Assembly (NCBI RefSeq): GCF_036323735.1
Contig: NC_086026.1
Location: 73,571,039 to 73,635,038, forward strand
Direction of reading: 5' to 3'
From: Rattus norvegicus
Taxonomy: Eukaryota > Chordata > Mammalia > Rodentia > Muridae
Length of the DNA: 64,000 bases
Below, in pieces: positions 49,915 to 63,100 of the stretch. The notes under the pieces were generated by a model. The model was given only the letters and a program-made list of their open reading frames with translations. It was not told where the DNA came from and did no database searches. Position 1 is the stretch's first letter; every line of letters starts with the position of its first letter. Position numbers and translations under genes: made by a program.

Positions 49915-50940
49915 GGACATTTTCTTAATTAGTGATCAATGTGGGGAGGGCCTAGTCCACTGTGGATGGGTGATGTAAGAAAGTAGGGCAATGGGCAGCC
50001 CAGTTGAGTTGGCCCTGGTGGCTGGGGCATAGGTGAGTTGGCCCAAGGACAGGAGCAAAAGAGTACTGCCCCGCCCCTTCACCTGGAGAGTCTGGGAGGG
50101 CTGGCCCAAGGGCATAAGAGCAGGTATGCAGGTCCTGCCTCTTGAAAGCTGCAGCACTCAGAAGAGCTGGCCCTACTCCTCACCTGGGCAGTGCTAGAGA
50201 GCAGGTAGAAATGGCATGAGCATGGGAGAGAGGCCAGGCTGACCAACTCAGCTACCACCGAAGCCCACATCTAGGACTTTGAATTGGACCACTCCAGCCA
50301 TCTACCCCATCTATGAACTGCTGGAGCACATGAAGGAGCTGGTCCTCCAGAACAAAAGCTTCAACATCTCCATGACACAGGGCAACAACAGGATATCTGA
50401 AAGGAATCCCAGTGAGGATCCAGTATTGATAATGTGGTAGAAGCCAGAGGTCTCAAACCAGACATTGCAATGATACTGCAAAAAAAGCTGTCTGGGGGCT
50501 GGAGAAATGGCTCAGCAGTTAAGAGCACTGATTGCTCTTCCAGAGGTCCTGAGTTCAAATCTAGCAACCACATGGTGGCTCACAACCATCTGTAATGGGA
50601 TCTGATGCCCTCTTCTGTTGTGTCTGAAGACATCTACAGTGTACTCATATAAATAAAATTTACAAAGAAAAGAAAAAAGGAAAAAAAGGTGTTTGGACAA
50701 AAGGGTATACTATGTGCCCCACTGTCACATACCAAAGCTTCCACGATGAGATATTGGGGGGGGGGGTGGCTTGTTTTTTTGTTTGCTTTCTTTTGGGGGA
50801 CGGTTACAAGGAAGGCAGGCAGATACGGAGGGATAAGGAGATATGTGAGATTGGGGTACATGATGTGAAATTCACAAAGAATCAATAAATAGTTAAATAA
50901 AAGAGGAGAGGAGGGGGAAGAGGGAAGGGGAGACGGGAGA
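49915..50940 (+). repeat. Rodent interspersed repeat complex, family not assigned
   Basis: GAGTTGGCCCTGGTGGCTGG, AGAGCTGGCCCTACTCCTCA and CATGATGTGAAATTCACAAA blocks are typical of a GC-rich rodent repeat with an AATCAATAAA end (about 50,879-50,888). A sense B2 splits it (50,496-50,695). I cannot assign a Repbase name safely. A GA-rich tail (50,905-50,945) precedes the Fbxo22 pseudogene. Confidence 0.55.
50496..50695 (+). mobile_element. B2 SINE, sense
   Basis: GGGGGCTGGAGAAATGGCTC head, CAGAGGTCCTGAGTTCAAAT, TGTGTCTGAAGACATCTACA, A/G tail. Confidence 0.92.
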
Positions 50941-50949
50941 GGGGACAAC

Positions 50950-52075
50950 AGCTTACTGAAGTGAGTCTTCTGGATAACCCTGAACTCCGTGTGGCCCTTG
51001 TCTTTGACTAGAACTGCTGTACTGTGGGAGGCGGTAAGTACCTGGACCGGGTAGTCAGCACTTTCAGCAACATGAACATCATCTTGGCTGGGAGCAGGAG
51101 AACAACGTGTCTTCACTGACTTGTGAGAAGAGAAGAACCCTCTGGGTATTGACACCAGAGGTGTGGTTGGACTATCATTTAGTAGGCACCGAATTCACAG
51201 TGCCACAGTTCTCCTCAATGAGGGTGTAAACGATGCCAAGACTTCTGAGGCTGCCTCAAAGCAGCCAACATCCCTAACAGAACATCATTCGCTTCAGTAC
51301 TACAAAGCCAAGGGGAATGTTGAGGCCGATGCATTTAGAATGTTTTTTCCCAATGTCCCCTTATTTGGCTTCTTTGGAAATGGGGAGATTGGCTGCGACT
51401 GGATAGTCACTGGGAACTTTATACTGAGGAGCTGTAATGAGGTGAAGGAGGAAGATCTGTTCCATAGCTACACAACCATCATGGCTCTCATTCACCTGGG
51501 GGCCTCCAAGTGAGCCGTCTTGTTGAGAGTGGATTTCACATTATGTAACTTTGGGGCTTTCTCTTTTTTAGAAAAATGGAAACTCAGGATACAAATATCT
51601 TAAACAAAACTAGCTATTGTGTGTTTTTTAGCTTTGAGTAATGCTCTGAGGTCACTTTGGGATGATTTTTTTAATATGCAGATGAAGGGCACCGTTAACA
51701 TTGTAAACACACAAGTCAAGAAATGAGGCTGTTGTTAGTGCAAGAAAAGCTGCGGTGACTGAACTGCACAGATTCTGGGGCCACTGTGTAAGTGCCCTGG
51801 GAGGTTGAGAGGCCACCAGGAAGGTGGAGGTTTAAGTAGTGGTTGGTGACTTTTAGCAGAATCATGAGAAAATTAAAGAAATGGTTTGAGAAAGCTTTCT
51901 CTGCTTTTCAGTTTTTTGCAGAAAATATTGTAACAAATATTTGACTGTTTACTTTTTTGAGAGTTAGTGTTTTCCCCTTCCTAGTAAAGACACTGTAAGG
52001 GAACGGTCTTTATCACATAATTCTGAAAATCATATCACCATATTTTGGTTTTACACCAATAAAATATACTTGAAC
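50950..52075 (+). pseudogene. Fbxo22: 5'-truncated processed pseudogene of Fbxo22
   Basis: The intronless sequence encodes, in shifted frames, the C-terminal half of F-box only protein 22: blocks such as RVVSTFSNMNIILAG, GVVGLSFSRHRIHSATVLL, YYKAKGNVEADAFRMFFP, PLFGFFGNGEIGCD and FHSYTTIMALIHLGASK. The family stop is at 51,511-51,513, followed by a 3'UTR with AATAAA at 52,058-52,063. Disruptions include in-frame stops before 51,130, an apparent 5-base duplication near 51,130, and a deletion of about a dozen codons near 51,290. The F-box and N-terminal half are absent. It lies antisense in Map2k1 intron 1. Parent identity is from recognition of the FIST-domain protein family, not a search. Confidence 0.9.
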
Positions 52076-52099
52076 ACCCCCCCCCAACAAAAATTATTT

Positions 52100-52685
52100 G
52101 CTAACAACACACATGTATTGGTCCGCCTTACACTGCATTTGTTGGGACTTCATAGAGAGAAACTGCACCAAAAAACCTCTGGTGGTGAGCCATGGCTTTT
52201 TTGCAGCGTCTGAGGACTTGGGCTGACATCTTGCTGAGGCAGACATGTGCTATGTTTAGAGAGTATAAAAAGGAATCAAGAGACAGTAACGGAGGCTGAG
52301 CCAGACTTGCTTATGGGGTTAGCTGTGCAATGCTTGTGGGTCTTGAGTCTTCGCTGATCTTCAGTTTGCTGAGAGAAGCACAGCAGAGAACTTTTCCTGG
52401 TGTCCCTTCCTGGTCCCTCCTGCTGACTCGAGCCGAGGCAGTGGCAACCACTGCTGCTGATTCGTGTTTGCTATCCTGACTACCAAACTGGACTGCTGTG
52501 TGTCCATGAAGTGTTTGCGAGTGGATGGAGCTGCCACTGCCTGCTGACCTGTGAACTGAACCTCTGATTTCCAGACAACAGATGAGAGTGGCTCCAAAGA
52601 ACCTTTCTAAACCGGTCCACTTCCTCCATATCCTTTCTTTTCCACTACCTCTGGGAAATACGTTACACCAAAATGTGGATGCCTC
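52100..52685 (+). repeat. Probable LTR-like or L1-associated rodent repeat
   Basis: The block contains TTTAGAGAGTATAAAAAGGA, a TATA-like motif, followed by CTGATCTTCAGTTTGCTGAG and CTGCTGACCTGTGAACTGAA. The layout (TATA box then a moderately GC-rich region) suggests a retroviral LTR or L1 promoter fragment, but I cannot name a family. Confidence 0.4.
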
Positions 52686-52689
52686 ATTC

Positions 52690-53345
52690 CTTCTTAGAAG
52701 GGAGAACAAAATACTCACAGGAGGAAATACAGAGATAAAGAGTGGAGCAGGGACTGAAGAAAAAGTCATCCAGAGACTGCCCCACCTGGGGATCCATCCT
52801 ATATGCAGCCACCAAACCCAGTCACTATTGCTGAAGCCAAGAAGTGCTTGCTGACAGGAGCCAGTTATGGATGTCTCCTGAGAGACTCTGCCAGAACCCT
52901 ACTGACACAGATGAGGATGGTTGCAGCTAACCATTGGACTGAACAAAGGAACTCCAATGGAGGAGTTAGAGAAAAGACTGAAGGAGCTGAAGGGGTTTGC
53001 AACACCACAGAAAGAACAAAAATATCAACTAACCAGACCCCATCAGAGCTCCCAGGAACTAAACCATCAACCAATGAGTACACAAGGAGGGAACCATGAC
53101 TCCAGCCACATATGTAGCTGAGGATGGCATTGTCCAGCATCAATAGGAGGAAAAGCCCTTGGTCCTGTGAAGGCTCGTTTCCCCAGTGTAGGGTAATGCC
53201 AGGATGTTGAGATTGGAGTGGGTGGGTGGGAGTGGGTGCATCCTCATAGAAGCATGGGGAGAGGGGAAGGGTATGGGAGGGGGGAGGGGATAACATTTGA
53301 AATGTAAATACATAAAACATCCAAGAAAAATAAAATTAAAAAAAA
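52690..53345 (+). mobile_element. Older L1 (Lx-type) 3'UTR fragment
   Basis: GAGCAGGGACTGAAG, CCAGAGACTGCCCCACCTGG and AGACTGAAGGAGCTGAAGGG are rodent L1 3'UTR landmarks. The sequence then has a G-rich tract (53,215-53,290) and ends AACATTTGAAATGTAAATAC with an A-rich tail. It is more diverged than the L1 in intron 4. Confidence 0.65.
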
Positions 53346-53518
53346 TTTAAAAAGTATTTAAGAACTATCATTAAAAATTGGCATTTGAAAAAATTAAAGT
53401 TACAGGATCCTATCAACACCGAATGGACCTTGAGTTCTTTGATCATCTGGCATTCACCTACCAAGTATTAGAATTAGAGATGTGCAACACACCTGGCTAT
53501 AGTGTGTTTTATTTTATT

Positions 53519-53835
53519 TTTTTAAAAGATTTATTGATTGATTTGATGTATATAAGTACACTGTCAACCTCTTCAGACACACCAGAAGAAGGAACCAGAT
53601 CCCATTACAGATGGTGGTGAGTCACCATGTGATTGCTGGGACTTGAACTCAGGACCTCTGGAAGAGCAGTCAGTGCTCTCTCTTTTTTTTTTTTTTTTTT
53701 TTTTTGGTTCTTTTTTTTCGGAGCTGGGGACCGAACCCAGGGCCTTGTGCTTCCTAGGCAAGCGCTCTACCACTGAGCTAAATCCCCAACCCCATCAGTC
53801 AGTGCTCTTAACCTGAGTCATCTCTCCAGCCCCTA
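53519..53835 (-). mobile_element. B2 SINE, antisense, split by an ID
   Basis: AAAAGATTTATTGATTGATT tail side, CTTCAGACACACCAGAAGAA, interrupted after CAGTCAGTGCTCT, then resuming TTAACCTGAGTCATCTCTCC. Confidence 0.92.
53680..53795 (-). mobile_element. ID SINE, antisense, inside a B2
   Basis: Long poly-T, GGTTC, T-run, CGGAGCTGGGGACCGAACCC, ending CCCCAACCCCAT. The target duplication CAGTCAGTGCTCT is at 53,667-53,679 and 53,796-53,808. Confidence 0.95.
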
Positions 53836-53845
53836 TAGTGTAATG

Positions 53846-53847
<2 letters not shown>

Positions 53848-53900
<53 letters not shown>

Positions 53901-53930
53901 TACATACATACACACACACACACATATATT
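53848..53930. repeat. (TA)n followed by (CA)n/(CATA)n
   Basis: About 43 bp of alternating TA, then TACACACACATACATACATA and CA units ending ATATAT. It follows the split B2. Confidence 0.96.
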
Positions 53931-56900
53931 TATGTTTATTCTTCAATAACAAACTTTTTGTTTGGGTTTGGGGGTTTTTTGTTTTATTTTGGGGTGTTTT
54001 TTTTTTTTTTTTTTTTTTTTGGCTTCTTGTTTTGTTTGAGAAACAGACTCGCTTTATAAAAGTAGGCTGACTTGGAATTTACTATGCAGTCTATACTACC
54101 CTCAAACTCGTGGCAATTCTTCTGTCTCAGCCTCCAGAGTGCTGAACAAAGCAAAATCTGAAGTAAGAAAGTAAAGTGAGTTTAATATTGAGGTCTAGGG
54201 GTCCAGTAGAAAGCAGCATGGAGTTTACAGAACAGTGAACTTAGAGACAAGGGGAAAGCAACAAACACAGTACCCAGTGAACAATGACAATGATATGGGG
54301 CAGACTGAAGTCAGCTGGCACAAATATATGACCATCTGGCCAGGAAAGAGAGAGAGAGAGAACGAGTGACACTAGTGACACTAGCTTTCTGAAAATGAGG
54401 AGATAAGTTTGTGGTAGGGGATGGTTGTATAATAAACAACTTGGCTGGACTTTGTCCTCTGTGGGAGGCAGTCTATAAATCCATGCAATTCCCAAGTAAC
54501 AGTGTGTCTACTCTCCAGAGTATGGCCTAATGATTTATGCTGAGGTGACTCATAGTGGGTCCCTAGACAGTCTACTGAAAAGATAACAAGGGAGAAGGGT
54601 CAGCCATAGCAGAAAGGCCAAACATGCAACTAGTAAACTGGGCCTTTTAAACAAGTGCTATCAACAAAACTTGCAGAGAATGTAGAAGGATGGACACTGA
54701 ATCTGATCACAGGACCAGTGATTAAGCTAACCTGGCAAGGAACTCCAGACACTGAGACTCAGGTGAACTTGCCTGGTAAACTATTGTACATCAGTGGGCC
54801 AAAGGGTGATGTGCCCTGTGGACATAAGCAGAGGACACTAGCAGTTGGACATTTTGCAGCTCACCCAGGCCTGACTTTGTGTCTCTTCTTTTGGTTGATC
54901 TTGATTATTATAATTTTGATGTAATAAAATGATAATTAGAACAGCAATCAGTTCTTTCCGGCATTCTATAATTACTCTAGCAAATTCTAGAACCTGAGAA
55001 GGTAAAGAGAACCCTGAATTTGTAGTCACTTCATCAGAAGTACAAGTAGCCTGGGAAATCCCAAGCTTCCCGACGGTGTCTAAAATAAGATCAGTCTTGA
55101 AAAAGACTATGCCCTTAACCAGTCAAGAGCAGCCTAAATCCGTATAGTTAGTCTCGAAAGTTACCATAGGGACAAGAGAACGCTGAATCTACTATTGGGA
55201 CCAGCAGAGATCCGTAAGATTACAAGTAGAGTGGCACGCTATGGGTCTAACAAGGTAGGCCAGAAATTTATAACAAAGGCCTTAAATAAAAGATAAAAGA
55301 GAAAGGCAAAGAAGGTAAAGACTGACTCCGCTGGCAGCTAGGCATCTGGTCAGGAACAAGAGCTCTCAGACAGTAAGCAGAAGAACAATCTTGCCCTGTG
55401 GTATGGGGACTATGAAGCATTGGAAATGAGTAGGAATGTATTCTGAATGAACACACAGGCAATGGAGAGGTGATATCCCAGAAGCTGTACACCTGTCTAA
55501 CTTCTTAGATTCTAAATTACAACCAATGTAGATTTCTCAGAGGCAATTAAAAGACAGACCTAGCTAGGCATGGTAGCCCAGGCCTTATAGTCCCAGACTT
55601 GAGAGGCAGAGGCAGGAGGATCAGCCTGATCTACAGAATTTATTCCAGGACAGCCAGAGCTACACACAGAAACCTTCTCGAAAAACAAAAACAATAAACA
55701 AACAAAAAAGACCAATAGGGAGGTAAGAATGCACTGATTGAAGTTACAAAGCAAAAGACAATAGTCCACTGCACATTAAACTTGAGATATTAGCTGGGGG
55801 AAAAATGGATAACTCCAAATTCAGTACAACTTGCATTCTCAGGACCTTGGCCATTTTAGGTCTGCCTAGCTTTAGAAGAACATTCTAGAGCAGAGGTGAA
55901 AAGACCTGTCCTCTGCAATCTTCCTCTTCACCTCTCCCACTTCCTTTTCTTCCAAGGAGCAGGGCTCTCATTCACCCACTGCTTTGCCACATCCTGCCTC
56001 TCTGCTACTTCCTGGGAGACGCCTGGCTATTCTAAGAGAAGCATTAACTCTTTCAGGCCTTATAAATTTTGAACTGCCACATGAGAAAAATGGTGAATAG
56101 GAAAGAAAACCAGTCCAAGCAACACAATTATTTAGGATAGTGTTGTTTTGTTTTTGAGAAAGGGCTTGCTATGTAGACCAGGCTAGCCTAGAACTCTCAA
56201 CCCACCTGCCTCAATTTCTTGACTGCTGGGATAACAAGAGTGTGTGTCCCACCAAGTCCAGTAGAAAAAAAAAAAAAGGTTTTGGTGTTTTTGCTTTGGT
56301 TGGGGTTTTTTTTTTGGGGGGGTGGGGTTGCTGGGGGGAGTTATGGGGAGGTGTTCTTTTTTTTGTTTTTTTGAGACAGAGTTTCTCTGTGCAACCCTGG
56401 CTGTCCTAGAACTGGCTCTGTAGACCAGGCTAGCCTCAAACTCAGAGATCTGCCTGCCTCTGCTTCCTGAGTGCTAGAATTAAAGGCTTGAGCCACCACC
56501 ACCTGGTTTAAGAGGAAGTTTCTTAAATCAAGAAATGTAGATCTGGGAATGGTGGCTCACATCTGTATTTCAAACATTCAGGGAGCTGAGGTAGGAGAAC
56601 TGGCATAAGCTATGTAGCCTGGACTGCATAGCTGAATTTCAGACCAACCAGAAATACAGTAAGATCCTGTCATTGTTATCCCTGCAGTCAAGAAATTGAG
56701 GCAGGTGGGTTGAGAGTTCTAGGCTAGCCTGGTCTACATAGCAAGCCCTGTCTCAAAAACAAAACAACACTATCCTAAATAACAATAACAATAGTAATTA
56801 AAAATTTATAAACAACAACAGCTGGGCACTGGTGGTGCACACTTTTAATCCCAGCACTCTGGAGGCAGAGGCAAGTAAATCTCCTGAGTTTGATGTCAGC

Positions 56901-59900
56901 CTGGTCTACAGAGTAAGTTCCAAGGCAGCCAGAGCTACACAGAGAATCTTGTCTTAAAATAAAAATAAAAAAAAAAAAGACAATACAATTCACTCAGGGC
57001 TGGGGCCTCTAGTAATGAACAAATATCTACCTTTATTTGATTTTTTAATTAAATAGATCATAGAGCTTTCTCTTTCTTGAAACAGACGTGAAGGGCAGGC
57101 AGTGGGCCCCAACAAAAACCAGGAGCCCTGGGTCTCATGCAGATCTTCACTAAGTCCCACCTTGGCCTCAATCTCTTCAAGCCTATACACAGGAAGGAAG
57201 CTAAACCATCATGAGTGTTTCACCCTACCATTTTAAAAGCAGATGTCGATATTCAGTGGAGAAGGAAATTAAAAGTGTTAATGAGAAAAAGATGATTAAT
57301 TTAATTCTGGACCCAGAAACTGCCTGGCTCAGGAGTTAACCTTATCAGTCTCAGTTTATTAAGGAATAGGAGGCTTGATGGGTGGAAACCACAGACACCT
57401 TCATGACATTAAGCTGTTACCAAATGAATGCTGCTGAGGTGTGATCTATCCAGAGTGTTAAGCAACTTACTAGCAGTATGAAATCACATTACCAAAACTG
57501 TGTTGTTGCAAAAACTTAACTTTCCCTCAACTGTGATTTGAAGAGAGGGTGCAGAGCTGAGAATACTGTGTCTGTGGCCATCTGTCCTATCCTAGTCTCC
57601 AGAGAGGCATGAGGGGGAGTGTGAAAAGCCACCAGGTGCCATGTAAATTCAGCCACCAATGTCACATGTCCATCGTGAGCCCAGCATTTGCAGGTTGCTA
57701 GGGATAAGCAGAAAGCCTGGCATTATAAAAAGGCTTGCCCATCCACGCAAGCCTTGCAAGATTTCCCTGAGCCTCCCGCCATGCCAGGCACACAGCTGAG
57801 GACATGGCATAAATAGTGCAGATGTCAACACCGGTATATGCTTGTTAAATGTTTCCCCCTCTGGGCTGGGAAGCGCTGCCTGCTGCAGAGCAGGAAAGAG
57901 AACTACAGGCCCTCTCAATATCCTCTATGACACGGGCAAATTCTTCCTTTGACAAAAACTGCTTCCCCGTTCCATACCATAGAATTCCTAAAGGGACTAA
58001 ACAGACATGAAAACAAGAGCAAGCCATTGAGCCTGACAGCACAAATGCTATATAAGCCAAAAATAACCAACTGCTAAAGTCAGAGTTGAACATTACAGAG
58101 GCTAGCAGAGCTGTTCCCTGTGGCTACCAGTCTACAGCATGATCTTTAGTCCACCTCAAGTCTTGTTTAGTCATCAGCACAACTTCCAAATCAAATCCCA
58201 GGTACTTCAGTTGGCTCTGAAAGTCCCCAAAGGCCTAAATGTGAAAGGTGTAGCCTCATCCTGTGATACTACTGGGAGGAGATGGAGGTGGGCAGGGAGG
58301 ACAGCTAGGTAAAAGCAAGCCCATGTCATGGGAGGTACCTACAAGGGGGCCTGTCTGTCACACCGCATTCTCTACCTTCTCTCTTTTGTATTTTTGGTAA
58401 CGAAGGGAACAGTTTTACTGTGACATGTGCTGCCATCTCCATGTACTGCCTCACCAAGGCCCAAAATAACAGCAGCAATCAATGGATTGGAACCTCACTC
58501 TTTTCCCTTTCTTTTGTTGTGGGAGGAGGAGGATCTCAATCTCTCAGTTCTTCTGACTCCACCTTCTGAATACCCACTCTCCTTTTTTCTTTATGAGCTG
58601 ATTTCCTCAGAATTTTGTTACAGTGAAGAAAACTGACACAAACAATAGGGAATGTGTTATGCACTGAAGGCAAAGAAGACAGGCCTGCCCTGGCCCAGCA
58701 CGTGCTTGCTGCGCACCCTAACCATCTGAGTTCCATATGGGAGAGGGAAAGAACAAACTGTCCTCTGACACACACACACACACACACACTCACTCTGTGG
58801 GCTCTATCCAACTGTACATATGTACATACACAAACACACACGCAAATAAATAAATAAATGTAATTTGTTTTTTTAAGATGATCTAGAGCCAGTAAGATGG
58901 CTCACTGGGTAAAAGCACTTATCATGCAAGTTAATGACCCGAGTTCAATCCTCAGAACCCACAAAAAGTTGTATGCAAGTTTGTATCTGTAATCTCAGCT
59001 CTCCTACTGTGAGATGGGAGGCAGAGACAAAAAAAACCTCCCAGAAGTTCACTGGCCAGCTAGCCTGCAGTACACAGAATAGAGTCCCAAAGCTGACCTC
59101 TGACCACCAACTCAGACTGTAACATGGAAGCCCACACTCACACACATCATACAATTTTTTTAAGTTAAAAAGAGAGAGAGAGAGAGAGAAGCATCCAGCC
59201 CAGACTTCCCCACAGCAGAGCCAACAGTGTGGTCTGAACTGTGATGGGTATGCACAGAGTAGATGATGACTGCCTAGGCAGGAGTGAAAGAAAGGTCTAT
59301 GATGGATTTACTGAAGAGATGGCCTATAGTTTATTATGACATACATTTGGGTTTCTATTACTGATGATATCAAAGGGGCTCCCCAGAAAAGACAGTGTGA
59401 GTAGGGGCCAGAGAAAGACGTTGTGTATATAGATGCACTTTATGCTGATCCCCAACATCTGTCTTCTGTCACTAGGATATCATCTTCCAGTTCACAAAGG
59501 CCGGTGACTGTCCTTCCTCACTATGCCTCCCCACCAGGGCACACACATACATGCAAAGCCCAGGAAATCCTCCTTAAACTGTGGAGAAAAAAGCTGAGCT
59601 TCCTGGTGGTGCTGGACAGGCAGATGGCCAGCTAGCAAGGCCGGGAAGAGTCTATATTAGGAGGCACTAGGCAGTTGTTTCCTAGGCACCTTTTGCAGAC
59701 TCCTGTTTCACTGAAAATAATTCTTTTGCTTCCTGCACATCACAAAAAATTCCAAGTATGTCCGGTGTTGTCTCTATACTGAGTCTACGTGGATAAAGAA
59801 GAGCTGAAGAGTTCTAGCACTGGAGGATTTCTGGAAGAGAGAGTAAAGTCCTGACCTAAGGTCTAGTCCTGCCCATAACCATCAGTCCTGTTAATCACAG

Positions 59901-60021
59901 AACAGCTATTTACATCACAGAGCCTAGCCATCCTTTCTGCTGGAAAAACATTTTAACATTCATCTTACAGATGCGGAATCAGACCAAGGATGTGAAGCAC
60001 ATGCATAAGACCACATGGACA

Positions 60022-60096
60022 AGGGGCTGGGGATTTAGCTCAGTGGTAGAGCGCTTGCCTAGGAAGCGCAAGGCCCTGGGTTCGGTCCCCAGCTCC

Positions 60097-60124
<28 letters not shown>
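60022..60124 (+). mobile_element. ID SINE with 12-bp target duplication
   Basis: AGGGGCTGGGGATTTAGCTC head, canonical body and a pure A tail of about 27 bases. ACCACATGGACA is at 60,010-60,021 and 60,125-60,136. The uninterrupted tail indicates a young copy. Confidence 0.97.
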
Positions 60125-60127
<3 letters not shown>

Positions 60128-63100
60128 ACATGGACAGTAAGAAGCAGAATCACAATTCAGACTTAAGTTGGCAGGAGCTAAGCCTTTCTGTTGTATAGTA
60201 CCTACAGTACCAGCAAAGGCTTAGTCGCTCAGAACACAGATTCAAAAAAGAACTGCTGTGTGCATGCCAACCCTTCTTTCTAGACCCAGATTCCCCCAGG
60301 ACCACAAAAGGACATCTCTAAGGTTCCTTCCAAGAATAAAATTAAATCTATCTGCTTGGAACTTTAAAGTATGCTGAATGGTATCTCATCTGATCTACAC
60401 CCCAAGAGACAGCGCCATTACCATCACCACCACTCCACAGAGAAGCAGCCTGGGCAAAGAGGATGGTCAAGTGTCAAGCTGACAAGCTATACTAAGGAAG
60501 GAGCTCAAAGTACGTGCTTCACACATAGCACCTCCATTCTAAAGCCCTAAGGCCTAAGCTGAAGACTTTCAGACCTCTCTGAAAAAATGCTCAGTCTCTA
60601 GATTCAGATGAACCACAGAAGAACAATTTGTTCCTTTTTCTTTTAGGATGCTAGACTTTGCACTGAACAGCCTGCACCCACAGGAGCACCACCAAGTAAA
60701 GTATGGCACTCTCCTGAGGCCATCTTGTAGTTTTGTAATTGAACCTGCTGATGAAAATCCTCAGCCCACCTCAACTTTCTAGAAATTAGACCAAACTACT
60801 TCCCAAAACAATGGTCCTCTGGATACTCTGCTCCCTAACCACATCATCAGATGTCAAAGCTCATAGAGGTCCCTTCCGGCTGTTCCCATCATCACTGAAT
60901 CCCTTTCTCTTCCTGTCTTTGCACTCCAGGAAGATACTTTACTGGATGCTTTCTTTCCACTATTCCAATGTCTCCACTTTAATGGCTCTGAACATATTCA
61001 GGCATAGGGCTTTAACATTTAAGAAGAAACTTAAAACTTTAATTTTTCAGCTTCTAAAGAGCAGTTTTCTAAACCCTGAGTCTGCTAATTACACTGGCGT
61101 CCTAAAAATATTATCTCAGTACAATGCCTCCTTTCTACTCCCACATGCCCATCCCCCAAATGCACACACATATACTTCAGACTGCCATTTAGACACTGGA
61201 GAGTATAATTTAAATGTCTTTAATAGCTTGACTCAAGGGACATTTGTACATGATTCTTCAATTTACTTCAGAGCTATGATCCAAAAGAAGCCTTTAGTGA
61301 ATTCAAACACTAAATAGGCAGATGCACAAATAGAAAATACTAGTAACATAATTCAGATAAGAATTTAAATGCAATTTTCAGATTTTTGGGGGGGAGGGGA
61401 GGTAAGTGAGACAGTGTCTCATGATGTAGCCTTGCTGGTCTATAGCATGATATTTAGACTAGTCTGGCCTTGAAATTACAGAGATCCACCTGTCTCTGCC
61501 TCCCGAGTCCTGAAATTAAAAGCATGCACCAACACATCTAGCCCAGTTTTTCAGTTTTCATCTGAAGTCCTTTTAGGATCAGACATGTTGACATACCATT
61601 AGTCCCAGCACACAAGAGGAAGAGACAAGCCAATCAAAGCTTCAGGGTAAGTCCCTGCCTCAATAAAGAAAAGAGAAAGTCTTTTTAGTCTATCTTGCAA
61701 ACCATTATCTGGTATACAAGATATGTACCTCATATCAGTTCAATGAACATTAAGTACCTTAATCTTTAACAAACAAGTTAGAAGCCCACTGTAATTCTGG
61801 AGCTAGGTGTGATGATACGTGCCTATAATCAATCCCAGCACTATGTAGGCTGAGGCCAGAGGATTAAAATAAAAAAAAAAAAATCCATTGTCATTTTGGT
61901 CATAATTTAAATCTATCTGACCTACATAAATGCCATATATGTCAACAGCGAATAACAAGCAGCTGCTAGCATTAGAGGCACACAAACCTCTGTCATTTGA
62001 ACTGTTGGAAGTTGGTCATGTTTGGAAGACAGATGGTTAGCAGCTGCAAGTTCAATTACAAAGTGCCTGGAAGGAAGGCAAAGAAGGAAGTAAAAGGATC
62101 CAAGTGCCACTTCATATATTAAGCGTGGAATTCCTTTCCAACAAACATCTTTCATTTCCTTGGGGGAAGCCAACTCGGATATGCCCTTTGAACTTGAGAG
62201 AAAAGCTTCAGAAGAAAGAATCTAGCAACACACAGACTGAGTGAAGTTGACACAGAAAAGTCACTCCTTCTAAACATCTCCACTCCATGACTTGTGTTCT
62301 AAGGGAAGATAGAAGGCAAGGGAGACTCCACTGTGTAGCCAGGCTGATGGCTTGGATTAACTGTGTTCATAGTTGAATGAGTTGCCTCCTTTTTCACCCT
62401 TCATTTTGTCCTTTGCAAAGCAAAAGGGCAAGAATTAACTAAAGCACAAGATGACAGACTTCTAGACCAGTACTTAGATATTATTTGATGACAGAGATAG
62501 TCTAAATGTATGCTACCCAATATAGTTGCCAGATAAGGCTTTTAAAGGTGACTAGTGTAGCTGAGAAACTGGTTATTTAAACTGTACTGAATTTTAGTTA
62601 ATTTAGATATAAATATCTTTATGTGGGTAATGTCTAGTTTTGAAAAGTACAGCACTACAAAATCCTACTGCGTTTTATACAGTGGGGTGGGGAATGATGT
62701 TAGACTAAGGCTGACCTAAGCTTTAAACCTAGATCCACAATTTACCAATTATACAATCTTAGGAAACTGCTCCGCTTCCCTGAGCTTCACATCCCCTAAT
62801 GGTGCAATAGACTCTGGTCACTGTTCTTGTAGAATATCTGTGACTACAGAGACCAGAAGGCCCTCAGTAAATGTCAGCTGTTTCTCTAGTTCCTCTTTAG
62901 TCTTCAGAGTCCACCCTACTAGTCTTCCTGCACACATCCATTCTTCTTACCCTGTAGACTGCAAGCTTTAGTCCCCACAGGCAGCCCTGTCTATCAGGAA
63001 AGCAACTTGCCCAGGAGTTGTCCCAGGTCCCCAACTGTGGGCAAGCCTCTGGTGATGCAAGGCTCGGTGCCTCCGGAACCACTGATTTCCGCTCACCCTC

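Noticed and set aside
52311..52769. 152-codon minus-strand open frame
   Set aside because: Lies within repeat-derived sequence (LTR/L1-like) and matches no recognised protein.
60811..61317. 168-codon open frame on the plus strand
   Set aside because: No recognisable domain or family, no splice or promoter context, and it lies in intron 1 of Map2k1; a chance open frame is more likely.
61803..62173. Overlapping 60- and 83-codon open frames on the minus strand
   Set aside because: No homology recognised and the frames overlap each other out of phase.
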